DNA of 64,000 bases from contig NZ_KZ614146.1 in NCBI RefSeq assembly GCF_002886185.1, positions 1,472,930 to 1,536,929 of the forward strand, written 5' to 3'. The notes beneath the pieces were generated by a model, which saw only the letters and a list, made by a program, of their open reading frames with translations, was not told where the DNA came from and did no database searches. How positions within the stretch are numbered: position 1 is the first letter of the stretch; every line of letters starts with the position of its first letter. The translations under genes and the position numbers were made by a program. The DNA is from Salipaludibacillus neizhouensis. Its GTDB lineage: Bacteria; Bacillota; Bacilli; Bacillales; Salisediminibacteriaceae. Positions 1 to 8,509 of the stretch are shown here, one piece after another.

Positions 1-23
1 AAGATTTTAAACGAATTTTGAAA

Positions 24-58
24 TTGGAACTCTGAAAATTGAGTTCCAATTAATTTTT
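24..58 (+). terminator. Rho-independent terminator of an upstream gene
   Basis: A perfect 9-bp stem (TTGGAACTC / GAGTTCCAA) with an 8-base loop is followed by TTAATTTTT. It ends a plus-strand gene left of the window. The T tract is interrupted by AA. Confidence 0.7.
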
Positions 59-83
59 ACCCTAGTAACATTCCATCCTTGAT

Positions 84-128
84 AAAAAGTAAAGTAAATT
101 TGTCAAAAAGTAAAGTATACTGTACAAT
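84..128 (+). promoter_or_regulatory. Promoter with direct-repeat operator before the XRE gene
   Basis: TTGTCA (100-105), a 17-base spacer and TACAAT (123-128) form a SigA-type promoter 31 bases before the start codon at 160. The 13-mer AAAAAGTAAAGTA occurs at 84-96 and 105-117, 21 bp apart, flanking the -35 and filling the spacer. Inference: the repeats bind the XRE protein for autoregulation. Confidence 0.6.
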
Positions 129-159
129 TTAATTACTGAAAGATTAAAGGGTGAATTAT

Positions 160-369
160 ATGTTATTAAAAAATCGAGTAAAGGAATTAAGGGCTAAACA
201 TAATGTGACGCAAAGTGTTCTTGCAGAATCTGTAAATGTTACAAGACAAACCATCGTTTCTTTAGAGAAGGGAAACTACATTCCGTCACTTTTACTAGCT
301 ATGAATATTGCACATATATTTCATTTACCAATTGAAGAAATATTCTTTTTAGAGGAGGGTGAGAAATGA
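160..369 (+). CDS. XRE-family helix-turn-helix regulator
   Basis: This 69-residue protein is almost entirely one Cro/CI-type HTH domain; the helices around VTQSVLAESVNVTRQTIVSL and the following EKG are the family signature. It binds DNA in the cytoplasm, probably as a dimer. The ATG at 160 is preferred to the in-frame GTG at 151 because AAAGGG at 146-151 is then correctly spaced. The end overlaps the next gene's ATG by four bases (ATGA), so the two are translationally coupled. Pairs of a very small XRE protein and a membrane protein are common in Bacillaceae; the membrane partner here is broken. Confidence 0.9.
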   Translation: MLLKNRVKELRAKHNVTQSVLAESVNVTRQTIVSLEKGNYIPSLLLAMNIAHIFHLPIEEIFFLEEGEK

Positions 370-832
370 GCGTTTCTCGAAATACATTAATCACAGTTAT
401 TGTAATCATATTATTTGGGTGGGCGATGACTGCATTTTATTATGCTTCGATTGACATCTCAGAGTATTTAAACGATACTAGTCGTTCTACTATGTTTGAA
501 CTAAATTTAACGCCATTAATAGCTTTTGCTTGTTTGGTAGGTATATTGTCTTTTATTGGTTTTAGTAAAAAGAAAAAGAAATCGTGGGCAAAAGCACTAC
601 TACTACCTGATGAATTTGAGGAAAATGACGAACGTGAAAAACAGATTACTAGCCACCATGCAGAGCTTCTTACGTTAGCATGATGTATGCAACACCTATA
701 ATTGCAAGTCTATTCTTACTTTATCCGTTTGTATCTGAGTCCATCCCATACTATCCTATTGTTATATTTTTGTTGCTGCCACTAACACAAATCGTTACTT
801 ACCTTGTCTCATGGAAACAGAATTATAACTAA
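366..832 (+). pseudogene. Membrane protein partner of the XRE regulator, frameshifted
   Basis: The first frame (366-683) encodes two hydrophobic segments (about residues 8-28 and 50-66), a lysine-rich stretch and DEFEENDEREKQI, then stops. The neighbouring frame continues at once with MMYATPIIASLFLLYPFVSE and a further hydrophobic helix to a TAA at 830-832. Together they would give about 155 residues with four membrane helices, the layout of DUF2178-like partners of small XRE regulators. I infer one indel near 660-680. A real two-protein arrangement is less likely because the second frame has no ribosome binding site. Confidence 0.7.
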
Positions 833-1049
833 AGGAGTATTTAGGAAAGAGGTTATGATTTAGAAGAAGCAGGATTTTTGGTACCTGACCCCCATGACTG
901 TAACATGTTACAGTCGTGGGGGTCAGGTATTTTTTTTTGGGGTCTCTTTTTTCTAAATTAGCGGTGTATTTTTCGGGAATCCATTTTATTCGTAATTCAT
1001 TTTGTCCTAAAGAAAGCTTTTCAGAACGTTCTCTTATCAATTCACTCAT
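795..1049 (-). CDS. Possible small protein whose 3' end runs into an inverted repeat
   Basis: The first 40 residues (MSELIRERSEKLSLGQNELR and following) are hydrophilic and protein-like, with GGATAA just before the ATG. From about residue 41 the frame reads through the palindrome at 884-929 and ends in a low-quality tail. I do not recognise it. It may be a gene fragment truncated by insertion of the palindromic element, or a chance frame. Confidence 0.25.
   Translation of the reverse strand: MSELIRERSEKLSLGQNELRIKWIPEKYTANLEKRDPKKKYLTPTTVTCYSHGGQVPKILLLLNHNLFPKYSFSYNSVSMRQGK
884..938. repeat. Palindromic repeat, family B, copy 1
   Basis: Arms ACCTGACCCCCATGACTG and its complement (one mismatch) meet around AACATGTT; a run of nine T follows on the plus strand. 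It would be a strong terminator hairpin. The second copy is at 13730-13772, with the same CTGACCCC.../...GGGGTCAG ends and the ACTGTAAC centre. Confidence 0.8.
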
Positions 1050-1301
1050 GAACTTATCCTTATATTTTTTAAGACCTGTTGACGACTGGTACTATCCGAA
1101 GTTTAGTAGATATTCAGATTAATTTGTTTTTGATCTACTGTGACTCTCCAAATAACATATAAATGAAAAGTAAGAAACAATCCCTTGGAAAGAATTTGCT
1201 TTTTAAGGCCGTGTTTAAGATTCCTTGCATCCCATAAACAACCACCCTTGTGCTTCTATAGTTTTAAGAATTTAAGATTAACGAAGCCAAGTAACTGCCG
1301 T

Positions 1302-1598
1302 TCATTCAATAATAGATTCTTGTTGCTGAGCTTCGTCCATTTTTTGTTGTTCAACCATTATATTTTCTTTTATGCTTTGAATAGACCGACCAGCTAAAAT
1401 TAAACTTCCCGTTAGATAAAGTATGGTACCAATAATAACAGCAAAGCCTAAGAAGTGAAGGAGACTGCCGATTAAAAAGGAAAACGCGATTAGCACGTCG
1501 TTAACTGTTTTCAACAGCCTGCACTGTTTTTTAAAAACTATCCGGGAAGTTCCACATCTTATATCTAAAATATCTTCCTTATTCTTGATGCTTAGCAT
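1302..1598 (-). CDS. YrhK-like membrane protein
   Basis: The 98-residue protein has an N-terminal region with RIVFKKQCRLLKTVNDVLIA followed by two hydrophobic segments (about residues 30-50 and 52-72) and a polar tail ending in EAQQQESIIE. The phrase around the first helix (F-LIGSLLHFLG) matches YrhK-domain proteins of Bacillus, whose function is unknown. The start at 1598 follows AAGGAGGAATTGAC; an in-frame ATG at 1643 lies upstream without a site. It stands alone. Confidence 0.7.
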   Translation of the reverse strand: MLSIKNKEDILDIRCGTSRIVFKKQCRLLKTVNDVLIAFSFLIGSLLHFLGFAVIIGTILYLTGSLILAGRSIQSIKENIMVEQQKMDEAQQQESIIE

Positions 1599-2216
1599 GT
1601 CAATTCCTCCTTTATGAAGACATCTTTCACGACGGAATTTCACTATATATGTTGTATTACGCGGAAATTAACTAGTTTAATTTGAATAGAACCTATTATA
1701 TCTTGAATAGTAATGTTTTCTGCTTATATATTGATAATTACCGAATTTTCTAACGCTAAAACTTTATATGAATGAAATTAATTTAATATTAATAAACAGT
1801 AATTCAGTGTAATATTTTCAAAGACTATTGGACTACAGATCGAGGGCTCCCCCGTTTTGCGAAATCCATCAAAATATGGACAGTGGCACAGTAACCGACC
1901 TTGACTCAATCTCAATGAATAGGGGGAAGATTATTCCATACTGTACACTCTCGAAAACTCGTTTTATAGATGTTGTAGGTCTCTTAATTAATAAACAATA
2001 TAAGAGAGTATGTTCGCTTATAGATAGAGTTTTCTACTTAATAACATAAAAGTATCAATGATAGCTAGCAGATATCAAGGTATTTTGGTAATTTTTGTTG
2101 ATTACAGCCACAAGAATGTACCATCTTTGCTATGTTTTTTACCAGCAGTTGCCACGAAATTTACCACTTGCAGTCAACACGTTTACCAGTAAAAACTTCA
2201 AGGATTTTGAAGTGAA
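1599..2216. other. AT-rich region with decayed repeat pieces
   Basis: No convincing gene. The stretch near 1935-1970 (CTGTACACTCTCG...) resembles the tails that follow REP family A at 22749 and 24109, and 2098-2160 resembles 9257-9300. These look like remnants of longer dispersed elements. Confidence 0.4.
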
Positions 2217-2254
2217 TAAGCCTAATCCTCTAACTGGGGGATTAGGCTTTTAGT
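2217..2254 (+). terminator. Terminator-like hairpin
   Basis: AAGCCTAATCC and GGATTAGGCTT form an 11-bp stem followed by TTTA. No clear gene lies just upstream on the plus strand. Confidence 0.6.
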
Positions 2255-2418
2255 CTTCCGGACTCACGCCAGAATAGTAACATTGTACTGCTCATTAAAT
2301 TGTTTCTAATAACTACATCTAACTATTTTTATTTATTTACTACTATCATTGTGTGTTTGTCCAATCAAGCTTGTACCTACTTACATATCCTATTAATAAA
2401 TGTAAGGAGGTGAGAAAA

Positions 2419-2808
2419 ATGGCATCAACTTGTGATAGATTGGCTAGAATAATAGGTGGTACTGCTCAAGTTTCAAATGGAGTATGTGTAGTTTCACGAC
2501 TCCGAAATATTAATGCGACTATATTAGATAGAAGAACACAATCACCTCTGTCTCTTCCATTCGCCTTATCATTTGAAAATCCAAAGAATGGAAAGACATT
2601 AAATTTGGGTGAAACAGTAATTCTTCAGAAAGAAATTAATCCTTTTATTTCAGAACTCCGAAAGAGAGGAATATTAGTTACAGCCCTCCACAATCACTGG
2701 TTATTTGATGAACCTAGATTAATGTATATTCACTGGGAAAAAGTTAGCAATCCATTTGAATTTGCTAGAGACAGTTTCGAAGCTGCTAAAGAAGCAGGTT
2801 TATTATAA
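2419..2808 (+). CDS. DUF1259 (LppY/LpqO-like) domain protein
   Basis: The 129-residue protein contains the family hallmark TALHNHWLFDEPRLMYIHWE (about residues 91-110), with conserved histidines that may bind metal. DUF1259 proteins have no firmly known role. There is no signal peptide, so it is probably cytoplasmic. The ATG at 2419 follows AAGGAGGTGAGAAAA; a longer reading from 2353 has no such site. A terminator follows directly, so it is a single-gene unit. Many relatives carry two such domains; this has one. Confidence 0.75.
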   Translation: MASTCDRLARIIGGTAQVSNGVCVVSRLRNINATILDRRTQSPLSLPFALSFENPKNGKTLNLGETVILQKEINPFISELRKRGILVTALHNHWLFDEPRLMYIHWEKVSNPFEFARDSFEAAKEAGLL

Positions 2809-2813
2809 TTTAA

Positions 2814-2846
2814 GATAACCCCCTTTTTAAGAAGGGGGGTTATTTC
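2814..2846 (+). terminator. Terminator of the DUF1259 gene
   Basis: ATAACCCCCTT / AAGGGGGGTTAT stem followed by TTTC, six bases after the stop codon. Confidence 0.85.
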
Positions 2847-3180
2847 TCCTCTAAATTCATCTACTTACCCTACTTACTTCACTTTTTGTGTCAACAATTT
2901 GTCCTAACCCTTATCAAATACGGCTTACGATTCATGGCTTGGTCCCTTAGTGGTTTGACAATCCATGGCAATTTCATTCTTATCCTCCGCCTTCTGGTGT
3001 CATCTTGCGGATAGTAATATCGTTCATACTTTCACCCCCACTTTTCAACTCAGTAACCATTAATTTTGTCGGAATAATATAACCTTTGTCGATACACTTT
3101 TAAATTGTTTATACCTATATTAAAATAGCTCTTGTGTGTTTTTTAAGTTCTATATTCCCATTCCACAGGAGGATAATTAT

Positions 3181-3363
3181 ATGAAACCCCCAAATATAGC
3201 AATTATTTTGTTAGAATTTAAAATTAAAGTACTGCGTTTGCGTATGGTTTTTAATGGTCGATCAAAAGGGCTTACCCACCCTCATACTATTAAACTTAGT
3301 CAAAAACTGGATGTTCACTTGTTTAAATATCAACTAATAACAATGCTTATAAAAAGTACATAA
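3181..3363 (+). CDS. Spo0E-like aspartyl-phosphate phosphatase
   Basis: The 60-residue protein has the layout of Spo0E-family proteins: a first helix with IKVLRLRMVF, a glycine/histidine turn, and the signature LSQKLDVHLFKYQ (about residues 40-52), where SQxLD is the catalytic motif that removes phosphate from Spo0A-P or related response regulators and delays sporulation. The start follows ACAGGAGGATAATT. It sits alone between repeat-rich spacers. The family assignment is firm; the target regulator is not known. Confidence 0.8.
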   Translation: MKPPNIAIILLEFKIKVLRLRMVFNGRSKGLTHPHTIKLSQKLDVHLFKYQLITMLIKST

Positions 3364-3402
3364 TATCAATGAACAGTTTCGGTCTACTAAGTAATACAAG
3401 AG

Positions 3403-3560
3403 TCAAGAAGTGAAGGGACGGTTCTCTGCTTCGCTCCCATACACGATGATAATAGAAGTGCAGAAGCCTCTTATGAAGTACGTCTTCAAAACGGCCATTC
3501 TTTCTGAATAGCTGTTTTTTGGTTTAGACTTGTTTCTTGAAAGGTTTAGGAAGATACTAG
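3403..3560 (+). repeat. REP family A copy with long tail (pair of 8991-9135)
   Basis: The core GGGACGGTTCTCTGCTTC lies at 3415-3432. The match to 8991-9135 continues for about 140 bases (ACACGATGATAAT, CATTCTTTCTGAATAGCTG, GTTTAGAC), showing a composite dispersed element and not a core alone. Confidence 0.75.
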
Positions 3561-3667
3561 GGGCTTTATTCAAATGAGATCCTTACTATTAAATTAATGA
3601 AATTAGGTAGAGCATGCAATTTGATTATCGTGTTAAAGTTTTTTCGGATTAATCGGAATGAACTGTA

Positions 3668-3922
3668 TCATAAATAGAGGGAAGGAGTATCATTTGATTC
3701 AGAGGGAATCCATGTGGTAATTGTCATAGCTGTGGACATCTTCGCAATAAAAAGGCCTACCAAGGCGCAGGCCAAGCCAATGTAAAATGTGCGGAGTTTA
3801 CTGCTTAGCACATTTTGTGGAGCAAAGTAATCGCTACTATAAAGTAAACGTGGACAAGTCTTTGAATCGGAGATTTCCATGTTTTCGATTACTTCACTTT
3901 CCTTCCCAAATGAGGGAGACAT
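3668..3922 (-). CDS. Hypothetical protein with one membrane segment
   Basis: This 84-residue reading frame starts 20 bases after the stop of the membrane protein at 3942-4418 and has one hydrophobic segment (LRTFYIGLACALVGLFIAKM, about residues 44-63). There is no good ribosome binding site, and I do not recognise the family. It may be a degraded gene. The low confidence reflects those gaps. Confidence 0.3.
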   Translation of the reverse strand: MSPSFGKESEVIENMEISDSKTCPRLLYSSDYFAPQNVLSSKLRTFYIGLACALVGLFIAKMSTAMTITTWIPSESNDTPSLYL

Positions 3923-3941
3923 CAAGTCAGTTCTTGGTCAT

Positions 3942-4418
3942 TTATGAGTTTCGCTTGGGCTGTTTGAACACTTCGTCCTGCCACAGTTGATATAGATAGA
4001 TGATAAGCGAAAAACCGATCATCATAGCAACAATAGCTATTGTCGGCAAAGTCGATTCACTTGAAGCAAGCCCCATCCGTTGCCATACCGGGTACATGAT
4101 GTACATAAATAACCCATCCAAAAGTATATTGACAGTCAAATACAACCAAAATTTCCCGAAAGTAAAACGGAATATCCAGATAACTATAACTAAATATGCT
4201 CCATACACCCAAGGAACCGGGACGACTTTATCCCACCCGAAAAGACTGGAACCAGCCTCTTTCCACCATCCGTAATGATAAGCCGCTTGATATGCCAAGG
4301 TATGAATAACGGTCATAAATAGAGCGACCGGCATGTACCGGCGCACAATATCCATTTTCAAAAAAAACAAGGACGCCCAAGGCAATACCAAGAGTGACCA
4401 TAGAATAATCTGTTTCAT
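3942..4418 (-). CDS. CBO0543-like integral membrane protein
   Basis: 158 residues with five hydrophobic helices, starting LWSLLVLPWASLFFLKMDIV and containing the WW and P-rich WDKVVPVPWVYGAY segment typical of the CBO0543 group of Bacillus membrane proteins. Function unknown; location cytoplasmic membrane. GGGGGT lies nine bases before the ATG. The group is also represented by the broken gene at 15490-16010. Family assignment is from general resemblance and is moderate. Confidence 0.65.
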   Translation of the reverse strand: MKQIILWSLLVLPWASLFFLKMDIVRRYMPVALFMTVIHTLAYQAAYHYGWWKEAGSSLFGWDKVVPVPWVYGAYLVIVIWIFRFTFGKFWLYLTVNILLDGLFMYIMYPVWQRMGLASSESTLPTIAIVAMMIGFSLIIYLYQLWQDEVFKQPKRNS

Positions 4419-5010
4419 GTCTTAATACCCCCATTAGTTTTATGTGTAGTATTACATTCGGTGCATATATTTATTCAGTATCTGATGAAAGTAACTGAAA
4501 CACCAACTTGGATAAGGAGAGTAACATACCGATTGGAATAATATTTACTAAGTATGGTGCTTTCTATTTAAATGCTGAAATATACTTTATGGTCAAATAG
4601 AAATTTGTGTTTATATACATTACGTTAAACCGTATCATAAATAAGGCGAATTTTTCGAAATAGAAATAAAATTGAGAATAAGATGTTGTTTGCGCAGAAT
4701 AAGATAAATTACTATGGCATATCGAAATTTTTAATAAAAAAGGGGGTAGTTGCTTTATTGTTCTTAAGGACGGTTCATTATTTAACCTGATATGTTGGTA
4801 GTAAATGAACCAAAGGGTGCTGGTGTCGCATTTGATGAAGAAAGATTATCTCGATGAGGCAGGGGACGGTTCTCTGCTTCATTTTTGTTGTGTGAATGAT
4901 TAAACTTCTTGTTTTAGACATACTGTAATATATCGTAAAAAGGATAAATTCCTGGCTAGGAAATAGATGTATCATAATCTTCATAAGATGTTGAGAAGGC
5001 ACGGAAAGGT
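4419..5010. other. Spacer with repeat pieces
   Basis: No gene. It holds a truncated REP core (AAGGACGGTTC, 4776-4786), a 75-base stretch (4781-4855) that recurs at 9317-9388 (GAAGAAAGATTATCTC shared), and a full REP copy at 4855-4885. Confidence 0.5.
4855..4885 (+). repeat. REP family A copy
   Basis: TGAGGCAG, the constant GGGACGGTTCT loop, CTGCTTCA and a T tract. Here it is not at the end of an intact gene. Confidence 0.85.
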
Positions 5011-5021
5011 GATTGATAGAA

Positions 5022-6203
5022 GTGAATGTCGAATCTTTTTTTCCCGAAAACATTAAAACGCCACTTAAGAATGATCCGCCGGGTGAATGGATGCCAACTC
5101 TTCCGGATAAGTGTATTCGTTTAAGTTCTGGTTTTCCCGCACCTACTCTTGTACCTGTTGAGCAGCTAAAGGCAGCGGTCATAAGCTTACTTGAAGAAGA
5201 GCAGGATTTACCGTTGCATTATGTTGGGAGCCCTAAAGTGGCGAAACTCAAGGAGCAGATTCAAGAAATGTTGCTAGAATATAACATTCGTGTATCGGGA
5301 GACGAGCTTTTAATTACATCCGGCGCATGTCAGGCGATTGATCTGGTTGCTCGCATTCTCATTGATGATAGCACAATCATTGTTATCGAGGCGCCAACAT
5401 ATATGGAGGCGTTAGAAGTATTTCAAAACTATACAAAGCATTTTATCAGTATTCCAATAGATGAGCATGGTCTCCAAACAAAAGTGTTAGAAGAAGTGCT
5501 AGAGGAAAGGAAAAAGAAAGGGCTCACCCTTCCGCGTTTGTTATATACCATCCCAACGTTTCAAAATCCAACAGGAACAACGATGTCAACGGAGCGACGG
5601 AAGCATGTTATGAAGCTTGCCGCCAACTATAATTTCCTTATTTTAGAGGATGATGCCTACAGAGAATTGTTCTTTGATAAGCCATCGATCCCATTAAAAG
5701 CAATGGAAAGGGAAGGTCGTGTTCTTTACGTTGGTTCTTTATCTAAAGTCGTTACAACTGGGATGCGGATTGGATGGGTAGCAGCAACTCCTGAATTTAT
5801 TACTGCTTTAGCCTGGTTTAAAAAGGATTTGGGCCATCCGTTTGCACAAGCGACAATGGCTTCGTTTCTAGAAAATACCGATATGGAGACACGACTGAAT
5901 TTCTTAAGAGACACGTACAAAGCGAAGTGTGAGGTGTTAATTTCTGCACTGGAACGATACCTTCCAAAATCGGTATCATGGTATATACCAGAAGGTGGTT
6001 ATTTTGTGTGGCTCAACATTGCAGGTGTCGATACGTCGCAATTATTAACTGAGGCTCTCTCTGAGGGCGTCTCCTATGTACCAGGTGAATACTTCTTCTT
6101 AAATCGACAAGATGGAAAAGAGTTTCTCCGTCTTTCATTTAGTTATGCCAATCAACAGGACATAGTCGAAGGAATTCAAAAACTAGGTAACGTTATAAAA
6201 TAA
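5022..6203 (+). CDS. PLP-dependent aminotransferase, class I/II (2-aminoadipate/MocR-like type)
   Basis: 393 residues of fold-type I aminotransferase without a DNA-binding domain. Visible motifs are ITSGACQAIDL (phosphate binding region), PTFQNPTGTTMS, LILEDDAYRELF (the aspartate that contacts the pyridine ring) and SLSKVVTTGMRIGW, whose lysine (about residue 242) forms the Schiff base with PLP. The nearest groups are 2-aminoadipate and aromatic aminotransferases; the substrate cannot be told. GTG at 5022 is chosen because AAAGGTGA is eight bases before it, while the TTG at 5013 is too close. A REP copy begins three bases after the stop and is the likely terminator. Confidence 0.88.
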   Translation: MNVESFFPENIKTPLKNDPPGEWMPTLPDKCIRLSSGFPAPTLVPVEQLKAAVISLLEEEQDLPLHYVGSPKVAKLKEQIQEMLLEYNIRVSGDELLITSGACQAIDLVARILIDDSTIIVIEAPTYMEALEVFQNYTKHFISIPIDEHGLQTKVLEEVLEERKKKGLTLPRLLYTIPTFQNPTGTTMSTERRKHVMKLAANYNFLILEDDAYRELFFDKPSIPLKAMEREGRVLYVGSLSKVVTTGMRIGWVAATPEFITALAWFKKDLGHPFAQATMASFLENTDMETRLNFLRDTYKAKCEVLISALERYLPKSVSWYIPEGGYFVWLNIAGVDTSQLLTEALSEGVSYVPGEYFFLNRQDGKEFLRLSFSYANQQDIVEGIQKLGNVIK

Positions 6204-6205
6204 TG

Positions 6206-6240
6206 TGAGGCAGGGGACGGTTCTCTGCTTCATTTTTGTT
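6206..6240 (+). repeat. REP family A copy after the aminotransferase
   Basis: Begins TGAGGCAG two bases after the native TAA stop. Its tail to about 6300 matches that of the copy at 10304-10400 (AATAAATCAAGTTTTTGAGAT shared). Confidence 0.85.
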
Positions 6241-6327
6241 GTGTAAATGAAGTAATAAATCAAGTTTTTGAGATGATGTAAAGTTTCGAAAAATGGTATT
6301 GTAGATGTTTCTTACGAGGGGAAAGGT

Positions 6328-6717
6328 ATGGAGAAAAAGAATAAATATAGTGTCTGTCCGCCCAGCATAATAAGAAGGGAAAAAGATTATTTAATAGTTT
6401 TAAGTACGTTATTCCTACTCACACGTTATTTAACGTTATGGCCGGTACCGATTAATCCTTCTTATTGGGAAGCTCCGCAGGCGGAAGGATATACTGGTCC
6501 TCATAAAGTGAATAACGGGTTAGCAGGGATGGAAGTTATTGAACTAGATCATTACAAACAACCGGAGCATATTGTGTATCGAGATAATTGGCTGTACGCC
6601 GCGACGAAGGATGGAGAAATTACCCGCGTTCGTCCGGATGGATCAGACAGTAATCAACAAAATTGTATAATCCCTAATCTTATTGAACAAAATTCTTCTT
6701 CTTGTGTACAACGATAA
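6328..6717 (+). pseudogene. N-terminal remnant of an SMP-30/strictosidine-synthase-like protein
   Basis: The 129-residue frame has a membrane anchor (about residues 22-40), then AGMEVIELDHYKQPEHIVYR, LYAATKDGEITRV and RPDGS, which is the first blade of the SMP-30/gluconolactonase six-bladed propeller. Full members are about 350-400 residues, so most blades are missing, and the C-terminal NLIEQNSSSCVQR looks unrelated. AGGGGAAAGGT precedes the ATG, so the fragment may still be translated. Confidence 0.6.
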
Positions 6718-6750
6718 AATGATTTACTCTTTGTTTAGGGAGTGATAGCC

Positions 6751-7512
6751 ATGAGAGAAGATATTGAAGGTATTAATTACAAAGAAGTAATTGAATATGC
6801 ACTTGATCCGCTAATTGTTCATTCGCAACTAAAGATAATATATATAAATGAAGCAGCAGAAAATTTTTTTAGAGCTGCAAAAGACGAGATAATTGGGGCA
6901 AGTCCTTTGGATATCTTTAAAAGCACCTCTAAACCCGCGATTATAAAAAGAATATCTGGGGCTTATAGGGAACCTGCAGAGCTTATTGAGGAAACTATCT
7001 ATAGAATGGATGGGACCTCAGTTGATGTTGAGTTATATTGTCATCCTATCAAGATAGGGGAAACACGAGCCATTCAAACTTATGTAAAAGATATCACAGA
7101 GAGAAAACAACATGAAAACGTACAATATGAAATGAATATACAAATAAATGAACTAGCCAGCAAAATTGTACCACTTTTAGAAGGCATTGCTGTACTTCCT
7201 TTGTTAGGAGAAATAAATTCGGATAGGGCAAAAATACTGTTAGAATTAGTACCAGTAAATGTTCAAGAGCAAAAGGTAAGTTGTTTAATTATAGATTGTT
7301 CAGGAATTTATAAAATTGACCATTTAGTTATTGACTTTTTTTCTGAAATTAACAGTGTACTAAAATTACTTGGGGTAAAGTGCGTTTTGACTGGGGTAAG
7401 GCCCCAATTAGCTTTAGAAGCAGTTACATTCGGCCTCAACTTAAAAAACTTAATTACTTTTTCCGATGTTAAGAAAGCCTTATACTTTTTAGGGGTAAAT
7501 AATACGGAGTAA
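6751..7512 (+). CDS. PAS-STAS protein, RsbR/stressosome-like
   Basis: 253 residues. An N-terminal PAS domain (about 5-118) contains LKIIYINEAAENFF and the PAC-like end IQTYVKDITERKQHE; a short linker helix leads to a STAS domain (about 140-250) with CLIIDCSGIYKIDH, where the serine in D-C-S-G matches the phosphorylated Ser/Thr of RsbR-type proteins. Known relatives assemble into stressosomes that sense signals and hold RsbT. No rsbT or rsbS gene is nearby, so this would act with partners elsewhere. ATG 6751 follows TAGGGAGTG at good spacing; GTG 6742 overlaps that site. Confidence 0.8.
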   Translation: MREDIEGINYKEVIEYALDPLIVHSQLKIIYINEAAENFFRAAKDEIIGASPLDIFKSTSKPAIIKRISGAYREPAELIEETIYRMDGTSVDVELYCHPIKIGETRAIQTYVKDITERKQHENVQYEMNIQINELASKIVPLLEGIAVLPLLGEINSDRAKILLELVPVNVQEQKVSCLIIDCSGIYKIDHLVIDFFSEINSVLKLLGVKCVLTGVRPQLALEAVTFGLNLKNLITFSDVKKALYFLGVNNTE

Positions 7513-7595
7513 AGTAAGAATTGTCTTCAGTAGAATTGATGGCACCTGAGTGGGCTCTAGCAGATTTACCTGCTGTAGGGAAGTTGGACGGACTC

Positions 7596-7680
7596 TAATA
7601 TATTGCTGTTTTTATCGTGAGTATGACAATTTTGTGCAAAGGACCAGACTAATAAGGTGGAGTCGTACTCGATAAAGAAT
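7596..7680 (+). repeat. Dispersed repeat pair member (with 13790-13868)
   Basis: Shared words are AATATAT..GCT, TATGACAAT and TTTGTGCAA.GGA, then CCTAATAA-like, over about 80 bases. Origin unknown. Confidence 0.5.
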
Positions 7681-7691
7681 ATCTCAACAGG

Positions 7692-7725
7692 ACAAAGAAG
7701 ATTAGATATTTCCTAATCTTCTTTT
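7692..7725. terminator. Bidirectional terminator hairpin
   Basis: AAAGAAGATTAG / CTAATCTTCTTT forms a 12-bp stem with T residues on both sides. On the minus strand it overlaps the last codons of the broken EVE gene. Confidence 0.75.
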
Positions 7726-8111
7726 ATACCCATTTGTTTTGCGATAAGATCAAAATCCTGCTTACATATCTCTAAGTGACCAATGAAATAAGGGATGGAA
7801 TTAAGTAACGAATGGGTGTTTCTTTACACCTAATAAAATCTATTTCTTCGAAAAGGAATAAAACCATTTATATCCATATCAAACTGGTAAATATGATCAT
7901 TGCTAACTTTACCGACAGCAGTAAATTTTTGATAGGGAATATCTTCATTGAAATTCTTTTTTGACGAGTAATAAATGATCCAATCACCAGTACTCATCTT
8001 TTTTAAAGGAGCCTTTTTGCCATGACAAAGTTGAGCAAATCCTTCATAGACAGCCTTCATTACATCGTCGTAAGTGGCAATTCCAATCCAGTATTTTGTC
8101 AACACCCGCAA
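7713..8111 (-). pseudogene. EVE-domain (UPF0310) protein, doubly frameshifted
   Basis: The open frame (7830-8111) encodes YWIGIATYDDVMKAVYEGFA, QLCHGKKAPLKKM, GDWIIYYS and GFIPFRRN, the first two thirds of an EVE domain. Frames that follow carry its remaining parts: IDFIRCKETPIRYLIPSL in one frame and FIGHLEICKQDFDLIAKQMG in another, ending at a TAG at 7713. EVE domains belong to the PUA-like fold and bind modified bases in RNA or DNA. About 20 residues also seem missing between the last two pieces. The ATG overlaps the end of the rhodanese gene, so it was the last gene of that operon. Confidence 0.75.
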
Positions 8112-8491
8112 TCGCCCTCGATGTTATTCTCTTCAAGAGTGTTTGAAACAGGAAAGTTCATTTCTTGCCATGCTGCAATACCACCGGTCAATTCTTTAAC
8201 TGTATAACCTTTTTCTAGTAAATGCTTTGCTACTTTGGCTGCAGTATTACACCATACATCCCAGCAATAGACAATAATTTCTTTATCCATTGGGATTTCA
8301 TCTAAACGAGTGTGTAATTCCTGTTGAGGTATAACTGTAGACCCTTTTATAATAATACTTCTTAACTTCTCTGGTCCGTTTCTTACATCGATTAAGAAAT
8401 ATGTTTCAGGATTTTTCTTACTTGACATTAAATAATCCATTGGACTGAGTGTTGCTTGTAAACGGGCATTAAAGTAATCAAGTGCATTCAT
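8099..8491 (-). CDS. Rhodanese-domain sulfurtransferase
   Basis: 130 residues forming one rhodanese domain: YFLIDVRNG, then the active-site loop region IIVYCWDVWCNTAAKVAKHL and the C-terminal GGIAAWQEMNFPV. The likely catalytic cysteine is the one in VYCW or the following WCN. It ends in GDCGC, which could bind metal. AGGAGGTTATACT precedes the ATG. It lies 18 bases after the MarR gene on the same strand and before the broken EVE gene, so MarR, rhodanese and EVE formed an operon, plausibly answering sulfur or redox stress. Confidence 0.85.
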   Translation of the reverse strand: MNALDYFNARLQATLSPMDYLMSSKKNPETYFLIDVRNGPEKLRSIIIKGSTVIPQQELHTRLDEIPMDKEIIVYCWDVWCNTAAKVAKHLLEKGYTVKELTGGIAAWQEMNFPVSNTLEENNIEGDCGC

Positions 8492-8509
8492 AGTATAACC
8501 TCCTGATTT

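Noticed and set aside
1828-2049. 73-codon plus-strand frame
   Set aside because: No ribosome binding site, unlike any family, and includes decayed repeat tail sequence.
2870-3060. Minus-strand pieces (MNDITIRKMTPEGGG, then a stop) that could be an acetyltransferase start
   Set aside because: Only about 15 residues resemble a GNAT start, and no frame continues the fold.
4778-5182. 134-codon minus-strand frame
   Set aside because: It contains the REP-encoded MKQRTVPC and overlaps the start of the aminotransferase gene on the other strand; no protein family features.
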